A stretch of 64,000 nucleotides of DNA, from assembly GCA_949152475.1 (NCBI GenBank), contig OX424564.1:27030165-27094164 (forward strand), given 5' to 3'. Shown here one piece after another: positions 42,601 through 54,478 of this stretch; within the stretch, counting starts at the first letter, position 1, and every line of letters starts with the position of its first letter. The position numbers and the translations under genes were made by a program. This DNA comes from Terebella lapidaria. Taxonomy: Eukaryota > Annelida > Polychaeta > Terebellida > Terebellidae. The notes below the pieces were generated by a model. The model searched no databases. It worked only from the letters and a program-made list of their open reading frames with translations, and was not told the DNA's origin.

Positions 42601-43805
42601 ATAAATTTAGACGAGATGCCGACAGGTCCATAATCTCAATGGTTAGGTGGCGAACCTTTCATGCCGGCGCCCAATCTAGAGAATCCCAAACATGGTGAAG
42701 TCAATAGCCAGCGGTCATTCGGACCTGCCCACGGACGGAGTTCAGATCCAGACAATCACCATAGAATGGCATATTGATCTTATCCGATGATAATGACAGG
42801 GATTAAAAAACCACAAAGTATGCTACGCATGTAGAATACGACCCCCTTCTTAGAAGGAGGCCGGGGTTCCGGTCATTCCGGCCAGACCGCGTTTTATAAG
42901 GTGCGATCCGGACGAAAATGAGCGTCACTCACTGCCGCGGCTGGTCCGCGCGTGCGGACTTAACAGCCGGTCCATCAAGAATAATGGTAAAACGATTTCC
43001 TGCCGTTAGAAACCTTATTCTACTATAAACAACCTTATGGTAGTGGCTCACGGGTGACAATGCACCTAAAGGCGTCATCTGAAAGCGTCCGGAGCGCCGG
43101 ACGAGTCACGCGGAAGAACAGCAGACATCAGTCCTCACATCCGGATACTCTTCCCGCGCCCATATGCCAGTTCCCCAAATCCGTAGCGGACGTAAATCCC
43201 AATCTCAGTCTGGCTATATCATTGGCTGTTCCGGGACCAAGGGGCATTCGGCAAATCCACAAAAGTGGTCTGGCCAGCATAGGCGTTGGGTTAACTACGC
43301 TGGACAGCAGTCCACATGGTGCGGATAGGCTTGCCACACGTCCCTAGTGCTAGAAACAACGGGAGGGCGGATGCGCAGCGTTACGACGTAAAGATGTCCA
43401 GAGACCTCAACTCCGGAGAGGAACACTCACAGAGGAAAGTCATCCGGATTCCTACGGAAAGGCCTAAAATCCATCCCAGGTGTGATAGATGGATACCACA
43501 GATGCATCCGCATGAGCGGAACATTAGTCCCACCCATAACGGGATGGCGCATGACGTTTCCGGCATGGCCATCATCGAGAACAGGTGTAATGTTGTTCAG
43601 ACTTCCATCTGACGCATCAGAGAGGTCCGGAAGACCCACCATACGGCGCACACGCTCGTCCAGTGTCCGCGGATGCTGACCAGAAGTGTCCAAAAGTGTA
43701 ACATCATCCGGTTCCGCATCCAGTATGAGTGGATCCATGAGATGCGGGGCCCTCGTATTTCTTCAGGTTGTCGATATGGACCACCAGTACTCTGTCCGGA
43801 TCGGA
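42601..43805 (-). pseudogene. 3' end of the gypsy element, beyond the duplicated unit
   Basis: Continues copy A past its duplicated part. Just after the integrase GPY/F module the minus strand reads a VHIDNLKKYEGP-like end, then 43427-43738 gives a 103-codon Asp/Pro-rich frame. No intact 3' LTR follows; only the degraded LTR piece at 41.2-41.5 kb is in a matching orientation. Confidence 0.6.
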
Positions 43806-43879
43806 ATCCCGATGAATCCGGTAGCCCACCTCTGTCACCTGTTTCAGTACAGTAAACGGGCCTACCCACGGCCGTGCAA

Positions 43880-46520
43880 ACTTGTTGCCTTGCTTAGCCG
43901 GTGGATACTAATAGTGCGCCTTGTCACCTTCGTTGAAAGCGGGCCTACCCTTAGCATGGGCGTCATAGCCGCGCTTTTGCCGGATAGCCGACTTATCCAG
44001 GCGCGCTCGCGCGAAGTCATGGGCGTTCGCCAGGGCATGGTGAACCCACTCAACGTACTCCGGACTGCACTGGGGTACCGGACTGGTTTCTGCCGTGGTT
44101 TGATACATGATATCCACAGGCAGATTGAGCTCCCGGCCGTACAACATCGCGTGCTGAGTTACTCCGGTCGAAGAGTGGACCGACGACCGGTATGCCATTA
44201 AGACATCCAGGAGGTGGTCATCCCAATCATTCGCACGATCATTTACAAAGGCCGTTAGCATATTCAGGATGGATCGATTGAATCATTCGACCTGTCCTTC
44301 AGACTGGGGCCTGTAAGGGGTGGTCCGGACCTTGGTACTCCCTAGCATCTATGCCAGGTTCCGGAACAGGTTGCTCTCAAATTGCGTGCCCTGATCCGAA
44401 TGTACCTGCATAGGTGCGCCATGGTAAACCACCCACCTACTCACCAGCAACGGAGCCACCTCTTCTGCGGTCTGGCGCCGCAGGGGATAGGTATCGGTGT
44501 ACTTGGTAAAATAGTCCGAGATCACCAGGATGTACCAGAGCTCACGCAAAGTGACCCAGTGAGTATCCAGTATGTCCAGGGCTTTCCGGTCAGAAGGCGC
44601 GACACCCTTAATGACCGGGACACCAAGCCGTTGGCCTCACTATCTGCAACCGGAATTGCTGCCCCAACAAGTAATGCCGGAACCGCTTGGTCATAGTTAC
44701 CACCGTGAGGAGCTCGCGGTGAGTCTTGCAGTAGTTCATTTGAGAGCGGCTGAGAGCCACACTTGCATAAGCCACTACACGCTCCTGCACGTCCACGATC
44801 TGTGAGAGGACACCGCCGAGTGCAAAGTTACTCGCGTCAGTGTCCAGGATGAATTCACAGTCCGAACGGGGATGCCGCAGCACCGGGGCTGCCACCAAAG
44901 CTTGCCGGAGGTCGGAGAAGGCGATTGCCTGCTCTGGTCCCCAGACGAAATCGGCGCCCTTTTCTGTGAGGATGGTAAGGGGGCGCGTGATCTCTGCGAA
45001 GCCTCAAATAAAACGGTGGTGGTAGCTCGCGAAGCCCAAAAAGGACCTCATGTCTGCCACGTTACAAGGCCGGGGCCAGTGTTGTATGGCCTCGATCTTC
45101 GAGTCTGGTCTAACTCCGGTGCCTGTTACTTCGCGGATGCGATGGAGCACCATCTGGAGGTTGGTGAGGGTTTCCTCGAACGACCAGCCATACACGACGA
45201 CATCGTCAATGTAAACTATACATCACTTCCAGAGGAACCCTTTTAGGACCATCTCCATGAGGCGCTCGAACGTCGCGGGGGTGGAGCAGAGCCCAAACGG
45301 CATTACCTTAAATTGGTAGAGCCCGTTCTTGGTAACAAAGGCAGTTTTTGCCCTATCACTCTCGTCCATCTCAACCTGCCAATACCCGGAGGCCAGATCC
45401 AGAGCACAGAAGTAGTGTGATCCAGCCAGGGCATCGAAGGTGTCCTCAATGTGTGGGAGAGGATATAAGTCCTTTTGCATGGCATCGTTGAGTTTACGAT
45501 AGTCCATGCAGAACCTCCACGAGCTGTCCTTCTTCTTCACCACATTGAACCACAGGACTGGCCCAAGGGCTATCACTGGGTTTGATGATGTCTAGCTCGA
45601 GCATCTTGTGCACCTCCTAGTCAATGACCTCTTGGTGCACAATAGCCGCTCGTCGTAGACGCTGTTTGATCGGACACTCGTCCAGGAGGTCGATGCGGTG
45701 TTTGGCCACATCTGTCTTGCCAACCCCACCACCAGGACACATCTGCATACTGCCAGAGCAGTTTGTGGAGAGCCTGGCGCTGATCTTCATCTAGCCGGTT
45801 CTTTGGAACACGAGATTCCAAATGGTCCGGCAGGGTGAACGGATCATCTCTGGCGGCGCGACAAACAGGATCATCAGGGAAAACCCGTCTAGATGCCACG
45901 AGTGTGGCAATGGCTGCCACACAACCGCGACGCAGTACAACTGGAACATCGGTGGGATTTACCACGAGAATAGGCACCGCATGGGCATCGGACTTGACCA
46001 GAGTCCCACCCAGTGCGAGCCCCGTTTCCCGGGCAAAATTACTCACGGGTAGCACTGTACATGGACGACCATCAAGGGGCATGCATGGGCGACGCGGCCT
46101 CGCCTCAGTGATCATCTCGCTCATAGGCGGCACAGTGGTTGTTCACGCCGCCCGCAGTTGGAATGAACGAGTCGGACCTGCCCGGAAGAGGAAGTGTGTG
46201 TCCTGTCCCATCCGGAGTTCGCCGGCACTGAAGTTGGCGATCACCCGGTGGATCTGGAGAAAATTCATCCCAATGATCCCGGCCGGTCCGATATCTGCAA
46301 CAATTGCCTCTGTCATGTACATCTTGTCAGCAAGGGTAATAGGCAGATCGATGATACCATGGATACGGACGCTATTGTTACCAGCCTCGAAGAGTTGGTA
46401 ACAGCCAGGATCCCGCAACACAAGGTCCCGCTTAAACGTCCCTGTATCCACGAGGGTAACCTCCGAGCCGGAGTCTACAAGAAACCAGACCGGTTCTCGC
46501 CCAAAATACGAAAGCAGATA
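43880..46520 (-). pseudogene. pol: pol of copy A: protease, RT, RNase H, integrase (inactivated)
   Basis: Protease with DSG active site near 46478. RT frame 45223-45576 with SSWRFCMDYRKLND; YIDDVVVYG follows after an in-frame TGA at 45220-45222. RNase H starts FILDTDASN near 44850. Integrase core carries SDYFTK and HSDQGTQFES (44349-44549), and a GPY/F module (ARPWVGPF) lies near 43870. Breaks shared with copy B: TAG after gag, TGA after protease (46143), a frame change near 45.6 kb, the TGA before YIDD, and stops within integrase. Copy A has one private stop at 45006 (CGA to TGA). Not functional as read. Confidence 0.85.
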
Positions 46521-47513
46521 CTAGCACGGGTCCTTTATCAGTGCGCACGTCGAATGACAGGGGTCACCCAGGGCGCTGGGTTCCGCTACGGAGTCCTCGT
46601 TATCTGCCTCAGCTGCGGAGGGACTAGACGGATCCTCAAGGACCACTTCCGGAGTAGTTATATATACTTGAGGGTCGTCCGGCTTGTCCGCAGGTGGGGC
46701 AGCCTCAGGTGCCACAGGACAACTGTCCCTGGTGTACGACAGCAGCGATCGAGCATCAGCCCTGCCCGCGGCAGAATTCGCAGGTGCGGATCCGTACACC
46801 ACAGACGTGGGCGCAGGAAAGCTAACAGCCGCCGCCGGATATGAACCCACGGACATCCCACCCGGACCAAATGCGGACGGAGCCCATGCCGATCCTGAGG
46901 CAGGGTAGCCGGCGTAGCTCGGGGCTGAGGCCACTGGTTGCCAGCTAGCTCCTGGAGCACTGTGCGGGGCAGGATAGGTCCACGTGGCCATGACTCCGGC
47001 TGCCAGAGCAGCGGAAGCGGTGGCCAACGTGGTCCCTCCAAGCCGCAGACCAGGTGCGGGTCCCATGGCATGGGTTATCGGCACCTGTGGGCTTGGATAA
47101 ACCAGGGGGAGGACCGGCAGACCAGTCATCCCTGAGTTGAAAGGGGTCGCAGGACTCACGCTCGGCGTGGCGGGCTGACAGCGCTTATACTCCTCCAGTG
47201 CCATCTGCACTATCCGCCGCTCCCTCTCCATCAGCTGATCTGAGGGTGGCTGGTATCGCGGAGAAGGCGAATGTGTCCTACGATCAGGTCGCCCAACGTG
47301 GGGCGGCCGGCCGCGGTCATAGCAGCCTGTGGGGGCCAGCTCATTGAGTGAGTGGGTGAGCTGGTCCATCATATTCTGGACAGACTGCCCGACATCCAGG
47401 CCGGGGGCTCTCGAGGGAGTCAACCTTGCCGGCGGTGGTAGCCGGTTCAGCCTGTCTGCCCATACGGAGCTAAGCTTGGTAGCCGGCACTCGATTCCAGA
47501 CGTCTGGAGACAT
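46521..47513 (-). CDS. gag: gag-like protein, copy A (330 codons)
   Basis: Pro/Ala-rich frame with a basic region RPDRRTHSPSPRYQPPSD and a predicted short helix ERRIVQMALEEYKR. No CCHC zinc knuckle is visible, unlike many gypsy gags. It ends in TAG, and the same frame continues directly into the protease. The product would form the element's particle if expressed. Copy A and B frames differ at a single residue (P/S). Confidence 0.7.
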   Translation of the reverse strand: MSPDVWNRVPATKLSSVWADRLNRLPPPARLTPSRAPGLDVGQSVQNMMDQLTHSLNELAPTGCYDRGRPPHVGRPDRRTHSPSPRYQPPSDQLMERERRIVQMALEEYKRCQPATPSVSPATPFNSGMTGLPVLPLVYPSPQVPITHAMGPAPGLRLGGTTLATASAALAAGVMATWTYPAPHSAPGASWQPVASAPSYAGYPASGSAWAPSAFGPGGMSVGSYPAAAVSFPAPTSVVYGSAPANSAAGRADARSLLSYTRDSCPVAPEAAPPADKPDDPQVYITTPEVVLEDPSSPSAAEADNEDSVAEPSALGDPCHSTCALIKDPC

Positions 47514-47941
47514 CCAGGGAAGAGTAGCGGTCGTGACGGACGTCTAGACGAGGGTAGGTGCGGAGTAGAGCTGTTCCCAGCTCCGCCCATAGCACCTAAA
47601 ACAGCAAGGCTCGGTCTCGAAGGCAACTGCTGTTGCAGCCCCACAGGGCTTGACTCTATGTCCGGAGACGGACACGTCGGGGACGTGTCCGTGGACTGGG
47701 ATTGGTCCTGCGGATCGTCCGGACGTCCTCCCGGACGACCGGAGTCCTCGCGAGTTTGCTCTCAGATGTCATGGGAGCGTGTATGCCGAGATACACTGTC
47801 GTTTTCGTTTATTTTATTAATTTTCTTCCTTGTCTGGAGTGTACTGGAGGAGCAGGCGGTCCCCAGGGATGAGGGGGCGAAGACATTGCGACGTTAGGCT
47901 GCCATGGGACGCCGTTGGACTGATCCTGGTCACGGCACCAA

Positions 47942-48856
47942 TGTAACGTTCAACGCCCGCGGCGCACAGGGCGCACACGGCGGGCGTCGGTAATTACTAG
48001 AACTACAACCAGGTAACAGTCCATCCGGACGAGTCCGGCCGTCATCATTATCATCACCATTATCATCACCAACATCAACAACATCATATACAACATGCAT
48101 AGTACATAGTTATGGTAATGTAGTCATGTGCAGAGCCTGAGATGCCATGGGGGCGGCACCACAGAACTCGCGCATGTGGGCATGTTGCTGGCCGGCCTTG
48201 TCGACGGCACTGCCGCACGGATAGAACCCTGGACAGCCCGACGGTGTGCCAGAGCCTGTGTCGCACCATCCCAGGTGATCCAGAGGGCGTACAACCCCGA
48301 GTCATCAAGATCTTCCCCACCTGAGCCCCCTATTGGAAGTCGTCCCCGAGGCCTGACTGGCCTTTACCCGAACAGGGACAAGGAGCTCATGGCATGAGCT
48401 CACCTGTCGTGCTCAATCTCTGGACAACTCCGGCCACAAAACATGTGGCCACAGTACTTATAGTCGATTCGTGAGCACGAGAGATCACGTAAACAGCCAT
48501 TGTTACAGTATAGTGAATAAAAGGATTAGAGAGCGTTGCGTAGTGCTTCGAACACGAAGCGGCCAAAAACAAGAAAGTGTTTAGAAAGAATCTCCTGCTG
48601 CGACCTTTGGGCAAAATTGCCACATTAATTTAATTTCAGTAGCTTATTCTAGCTACCAGCACTTATAACATCTGGGCAAAACAAAACGTCACCTACGTTT
48701 TCCCCAAATATAGGCCAGCCCTGATGCGAGGCAAAATTTTATTCCGTTTATAAGCCCACATGGGCTTATACAAGAGTATTTCTCCCCTTGTATTAGCCCA
48801 TGGGCTTATTCAAAGAGGGGCTTGAATACGCGGATCCCATGTTGTATTGTGTCACA
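47942..48856 (-). repeat. 5' LTR of copy A
   Basis: Begins TGTGACACAATAC and ends GAACGTTACA (TG...CA), and is followed at once by TTGGTGCCGTGACCAGG, a plausible tRNA primer-binding site whose tRNA I cannot name. It includes an imperfect (ATC)n stretch at 48050-48092. Confidence 0.85.
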
Positions 48857-48944
48857 TTGGTAGCTGGTAAATCCCGATGAATCCGGTAGCCCACCTCTGT
48901 CACCTGTTTCAGTACAGTAAACGGGCCTACCCACGGCCGTGCAA

Positions 48945-51585
48945 ACTTGTTGCCTTGCTTAGCCGGTGGATACTAATAGTGCGCCTTGTCACCTTCGTTG
49001 AAAGCGGGCCTACCCTTAGCATGGGCGTCATAGCCGCGCTTTTGCCGGATAGCCGACTTATCCAGGCGCGCTCGCGCGAAGTCATGGGCGTTCGCCAGGG
49101 CATGGTGAACCCACTCAACGTACTCCGGACTGCACTGGGGTACCGGACTGGTTTCTGCCGTGGTTTGATACATGATATCCACAGGCAGATTGAGCTCCCG
49201 GCCGTACAACATCGCGTGCTGAGTTACTCCGGTCGAAGAGTGGACCGACGACCGGTATGCCATTAAGACATCCAGGAGGTGGTCATCCCAATCATTCGCA
49301 CGATCATTTACAAAGGCCGTTAGCATATTCAGGATGGATCGATTGAATCATTCGACCTGTCCTTCAGACTGGGGCCTGTAAGGGGTGGTCCGGACCTTGG
49401 TACTCCCTAGCATCTATGCCAGGTTCCGGAACAGGTTGCTCTCAAATTGCGTGCCCTGATCCGAATGTACCTGCATAGGTGCGCCATGGTAAACCACCCA
49501 CCTACTCACCAGCAACGGAGCCACCTCTTCTGCGGTCTGGCGCCGCAGGGGATAGGTATCGGTGTACTTGGTAAAATAGTCCGAGATCACCAGGATGTAC
49601 CAGAGCTCACGCAAAGTGACCCAGTGAGTATCCAGTATGTCCAGGGCTTTCCGGTCAGAAGGCGCGACACCCTTAATGACCGGGACACCAAGCCGTTGGC
49701 CTCACTATCTGCAACCGGAATTGCTGCCCCAACAAGTAATGCCGGAACCGCTTGGTCATAGTTACCACCGTGAGGAGCTCGCGGTGAGTCGTGCAGTAGT
49801 TCATTTGAGAGCGGCTGAGAGCCACACTTGCATAAGCCACTACACGCTCCTGCACGTCCACGATCTGTGAGAGGACACCGCCGAGTGCAAAGTTACTCGC
49901 GTCAGTGTCCAGGATGAATTCACAGTCCGAACGGGGATGCCGCAGCACCGGGGCTGCCACCAAAGCTTGCCGGAGGTCGGAGAAGGCGATTGCCTGCTCT
50001 GGTCCCCAGACGAAATCGGCGCCCTTTTCTGTGAGGATGGTAAGGGGGCGCGTGATCTCTGCGAAGCCTCGAATAAAACGGTGGTGGTAGCTCGCGAAGC
50101 CCAAAAAGGACCTCATGTCTGCCACGTTACAAGGCCGGGGCCAGTGTTGTATGGCCTCGATCTTCGAGTCTGGTCTAACTCCGGTGCCTGTTACTTCGCG
50201 GATGCGATGGAGCACCATCTGGAGGTTGGTGAGGGTTTCCTCGAACGACCAGCCATACACGACGACATCGTCAATGTAAACTATACATCACTTCCAGAGG
50301 AACCCTTTTAGGACCATCTCCATGAGGCGCTCGAACGTCGCGGGGGTGGAGCAGAGCCCAAACGGCATTACCTTAAATTGGTAGAGCCCGTTCTTGGTAA
50401 CAAAGGCAGTTTTTGCCCTATCACTCTCGTCCATCTCAACCTGCCAATACCCGGAGGCCAGATCCAGAGCACAGAAGTAGTGTGATCCAGCCAGGGCATC
50501 GAAGGTGTCCTCAATGTGTGGGAGAGGATATAAGTCCTTTTGCATGGCATCGTTGAGTTTACGATAGTCCACGCAGAACCTCCACGAGCTGTCCTTCTTC
50601 TTCACCACATTGAACCACAGGACTGGCCCAAGGGCTATCACTGGGTTCGATGATGTCTAGCTCGAGCATCTTGTGCACCTCCTAGTCAATGACCTCTTGG
50701 TGCACAATAGCCGCTCGTCGTAGACGCTGTTTGATCGGACACTCGTCCAGGAGGTCGATGCGGTGTTTGGCCACATCTGTCTTGCCAACCCCACCACCAG
50801 GACACATCTGCATACTGCCAGAGCAGTTTGTGGAGAGCCTGGCGCTGAGCTTCATCTAGCCGGTTCTTTGGAACACGAGATTCCAAATGGTCCGGCAGGG
50901 TGAACGGATCATCTCTGGCGGCGCGACAAACAGGATCATCAGGGAAAACCCGTCTAGATGCCACGAGTGTGGCAATGGCTGCCACACAACCGCGACGCAG
51001 TACAACTGGAACATCGGTGGGATTTACCACGAGAATAGGCACCGCATGGGCATCGGACTTGACCAGAGTCCCACCCAGTGCGAGCCCCGTTTCCCGGGCA
51101 AAATTACTCACGGGTAGCACTGTACATGGACGACCATCAAGGGGCATGCATGGGCGACGCGGCCTCGCCTCAGCGATCATCTCGCTCATAGGCGGCACAG
51201 TGGTTGTTCACGCCGCCCGCAGTTGGAATGAACGAGTCGGACCTGCCCGGAAGAGGAAGTGTGTGTCCTGTCCCATCCGGAGTTCGCCGGCACTGAAGTT
51301 GGCGATCACCCGGTGGATCTGGAGAAAATTCATCCCAATGATCCCGGCCGGTCCGATATCTGCAACAATTGCCTCTGTCATGTACATCTTGTCAGCAAGG
51401 GTAATAGGCAGATCGATGATACCATGGATACGGACGCTATTGTTACCAGCCTCGAAGAGTTGGTAACAGCCAGGATCCCGCAACACAAGGTCCCGCTTAA
51501 ACGTCCCTGTATCCACGAGGGTAACCTCCGAGCCGGAGTCTACAAGAAACCAGACCGGTTCTCGCCCAAAATACGAAAGCAGATA
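48945..51585 (-). pseudogene. pol: pol of copy B: protease, RT, RNase H, integrase (inactivated)
   Basis: Same domain order and same shared stops as copy A. The connection/RNase H frame is longer here (49673-50260, 195 codons) because codon 50071-50069 reads CGA where copy A has TGA. The integrase core frame is 49414-49614 and the C-terminal frame is 48973-49326. Confidence 0.85.
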
Positions 51586-52578
51586 CTAGCACGGGTCCTT
51601 TATCAGTGCGCACGTCGAATGACAGGGGTCACCCAGGGCGCTGGGTTCCGCTACGGAGTCCTCGTTATCTGCCTCAGCTGCGGAGGAACTAGACGGATCC
51701 TCAAGGACCACTTCCGGAGTAGTTATATATACTTGAGGGTCGTCCGGCTTGTCCGCAGGTGGGGCAGCCTCAGGTGCCACAGGACAACTGTCCCTGGTGT
51801 ACGACAGCAGCGATCGAGCATCAGCCCTGCCCGCGGCAGAATTCGCAGGTGCGGATCCGTACACCACAGACGTGGGCGCAGGAAAGCTAACAGCCGCCGC
51901 CGGGTATGAACCCACGGACATCCCACCCGGACCAAATGCGGACGGAGCCCATGCCGATCCTGAGGCAGGGTAGCCGGCGTAGCTCGGGGCTGAGGCCACT
52001 GGTTGCCAGCTAGCTCCTGGAGCACTGTGCGGGGCAGGATAGGTCCACGTGGCCATGACTCCGGCTGCCAGAGCAGCGGAAGCGGTGGCCAACGTGGTCC
52101 CTCCAAGCCGCAGACCAGGTGCGGGTCCCATGGCATGGGTTATCGGCACCTGTGGGCTTGGATAAACCAGGGGGAGGACCGGCAGACCAGTCATCCCTGA
52201 GTTGAAAGGGGTCGCAGGACTCACGCTCGGCGTGGCGGGCTGACAGCGCTTATACTCCTCCAGTGCCATCTGCACTATCCGCCGCTCCCTCTCCATCAGC
52301 TGATCTGAGGGTGGCTGGTATCGCGGAGAAGGCGAATGTGTCCTACGATCAGGTCGCCCAACGTGGGGCGGCCGGCCGCGGTCATAGCAGCCTGTGGGGG
52401 CCAGCTCATTGAGTGAGTGGGTGAGCTGGTCCATCATATTCTGGACAGACTGCCCGACATCCAGGCCGGGGGCTCTCGAGGGAGTCAACCTTGCCGGCGG
52501 TGGTAGCCGGTTCAGCCTGTCTGCCCATACGGAGCTAAGCTTGGTAGCCGGCACTCGATTCCAGACGTCTGGAGACAT
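51586..52578 (-). CDS. gag: gag-like protein, copy B (330 codons)
   Basis: Identical in layout to the copy A frame, including the terminal TAG in frame with the protease. It is Pro/Ala-rich with no CCHC knuckle. Confidence 0.7.
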   Translation of the reverse strand: MSPDVWNRVPATKLSSVWADRLNRLPPPARLTPSRAPGLDVGQSVQNMMDQLTHSLNELAPTGCYDRGRPPHVGRPDRRTHSPSPRYQPPSDQLMERERRIVQMALEEYKRCQPATPSVSPATPFNSGMTGLPVLPLVYPSPQVPITHAMGPAPGLRLGGTTLATASAALAAGVMATWTYPAPHSAPGASWQPVASAPSYAGYPASGSAWAPSAFGPGGMSVGSYPAAAVSFPAPTSVVYGSAPANSAAGRADARSLLSYTRDSCPVAPEAAPPADKPDDPQVYITTPEVVLEDPSSSSAAEADNEDSVAEPSALGDPCHSTCALIKDPC

Positions 52579-53006
52579 CCAGGGAAGAGTAGCGGTCGTG
52601 ACGGACGTCTAGACGAGGGTAGGTGCGGAGTAGAGCCGTTCCCAGCTCCGCCCATAGCACCTAAAACAGCAAGGCTCGGTCTCGAAGGCAACTGCTGTTG
52701 CAGCCCCACAGGGCTTGACTCTATGTCCGGAGACGGACACGTCGGGGACGTGTCCGTGGACTGGGATTGGTCCTGCGGATCGTCCGGACGTCCTCCCGGA
52801 CGACCGGAGTCCTCGCGAGTTTGCTCTCAGATGTCATGGGAGCGTGTATGCCGAGATACACTGTCGTTTTCGTTTATTTTATTAATTTTCTTCCTTGTCT
52901 GGAGTGTACTGGAGGAGCAGGCGGTCCCCAGGGATGAGGGGGCGAAGACATTGCGACGTTAGGCTGCCATGGGACGCCGTTGGACTGATCCTGGTCACGG
53001 CACCAA

Positions 53007-53921
53007 TGTAACGTTCAACGCCCGCGGCGCACAGGGCGCACACGGCGGGCGTCGGTAATTACTAGAACTACAACCAGGTAACAGTCCATCCGGACGAGTC
53101 CGGCCGTCATCATTATCATCACCATTATCATCACCAACATCAACAACATCATATACAACATGCATAGTACATAGTTATGGTAATGTAGTCATGTGCAGAG
53201 CCTGAGATGCCATGGGGGCGGCACCACAGAACTCGCGCATGTGGGCATGTTGCTGGCCGGCCTTGTCGACGGCACTGCCGCACGGATAGAACCCTGGACA
53301 GCCCGACGGTGTGCCAGAGCCTGTGTCGCACCATCCCAGGTGATCCAGAGGGCGTACAACCCCGAGTCATCAAGATCTTCCCCACCTGAGCCCCCTATTG
53401 GAAGTCGTCCCCGAGGCCTGACTGGCCTTTACCCGAACAGGGACAAGGAGCTCATGGCATGAGCTCACCTGTCGTGCTCAATCTCTGGACAACTCCGGCC
53501 ACAAAACATGTGGCCACAGTACTTATAGTCGATTCGTGAGCACGAGAGATCACGTAAACAGCCATTGTTACAGTATAGTGAATAAAAGGATTAGAGAGCG
53601 TTGCGTAGTGCTTCGAACACGAAGCGGCCAAAAACAAGAAAGTGTTTAGAAAGAATCTCCTGCTGCGACCTTTGGGCAAAATTGCCACATTAATTTAATT
53701 TCAGTAGCTTATTCTAGCTACCAGCACTTATAACATCTGGGCAAAACAAAACGTCACCTACGTTTTCCCCAAATATAGGCCAGCCCTGATGCGAGGCAAA
53801 ATTTTATTCCGTTTATAAGCCCACATGGGCTTATACAAGAGTATTTCTCCCCTTGTATTAGCCCATGGGCTTATTCAAAGAGGGGCTTGAATACGCGGAT
53901 CCCATGTTGTATTGTGTCACA
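53007..53921 (-). repeat. 5' LTR of copy B
   Basis: Same limits as the copy A LTR, shifted by 5,065 bp. The flank to its right, TTGGTAGCTGGTAAAT (53922-53937), is also present next to the copy A LTR, so host flank was duplicated together with the element. Confidence 0.85.
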
Positions 53922-53935
53922 TTGGTAGCTGGTAA

Positions 53936-54478
53936 ATGCTGCAGACACATGTCTTCGTGGACCTGGTTTTTTATCGGTCCAGCGGTCCAGCCTCGTCGAA
54001 GTTGTTTGCTCAGCATATTATATTGTTCACACGTTTGTCAAATGGAATGGTTTATTAAATCATTAGCTCGAATAAATATAAACAAACCGATTCATTCAAT
54101 AAACTTAACAAACCGAGGAGACGACTCAACATATGGAGCAAATGGTTTGAACAATATATTGAGAGAACAATTTCTTTTTTCAGTGAACTGCATAATTTAT
54201 CTTGAACGAATGAATTGATAATTTGAGCGAACAGTTTGTAAATTTAGCAAGCGATTAATTTGATGCCCATGTTATTTCCTACAAGGTGCTCCGTATAAAA
54301 TCTCCGACGATATGAAGAAGTCTCTGGAGTCCAATTAGTAGAAATTTAGGCCTGGTGCATTTTGGCCTACCCGAAACTGTGCTGCCACCTGATGACTGGG
54401 AGCCAGGAACGAAGTAGACGGCTCATCCAAGCTATCGATTTCGGAATCAACATTCGACGATTCGTGTCAAAAGTCAAA
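53936..54478 (+). promoter_or_regulatory. Upstream region of SAC1
   Basis: AT-rich DNA between the copy B LTR and the SAC1 ATG. No TATA box or CpG cluster stands out. It must contain the SAC1 promoter unless a 5' non-coding exon lies beyond the retroelement. Confidence 0.35.

Larger units (their letters stand above)
43806..48870 (-). mobile_element. Ty3/gypsy element, duplicated unit copy A
   Basis: 5,065-bp unit, about 99.8% identical to copy B. Reading right to left: 14 bp of flank, a 915-bp LTR (48856-47942), primer-binding site TGGTGCCGTGACC, gag, protease, RT, RNase H and integrase. It is truncated within the integrase end, after which copy A alone continues to 42.6 kb. The domain order places it in Ty3/gypsy (Metaviridae). 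Coding frames are broken (see parts). Confidence 0.93.
48871..53935 (-). mobile_element. Ty3/gypsy element, duplicated unit copy B
   Basis: Tandem duplicate of copy A at an exact offset of 5,065 bp. Its LTR (53007-53921) faces the SAC1 gene, whose start codon lies 558 bp further right. The integrase end of copy B abuts the flank and LTR of copy A at 48870/48871. Confidence 0.93.

Noticed and set aside
43686..44201. Long plus-strand frames opposite gypsy pol (also 46194-46844 and 51259-51909)
   Set aside because: They are shadows of the minus-strand gag/pol in GC-rich DNA and resemble no protein family.
46500..46530. In-frame TAG between gag and protease as a programmed readthrough signal
   Set aside because: The pol frame has several other shared stops and a frame change, and the older relic at 33.87 kb reads through this point without a stop. 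Decay is the simpler explanation, although readthrough cannot be excluded.
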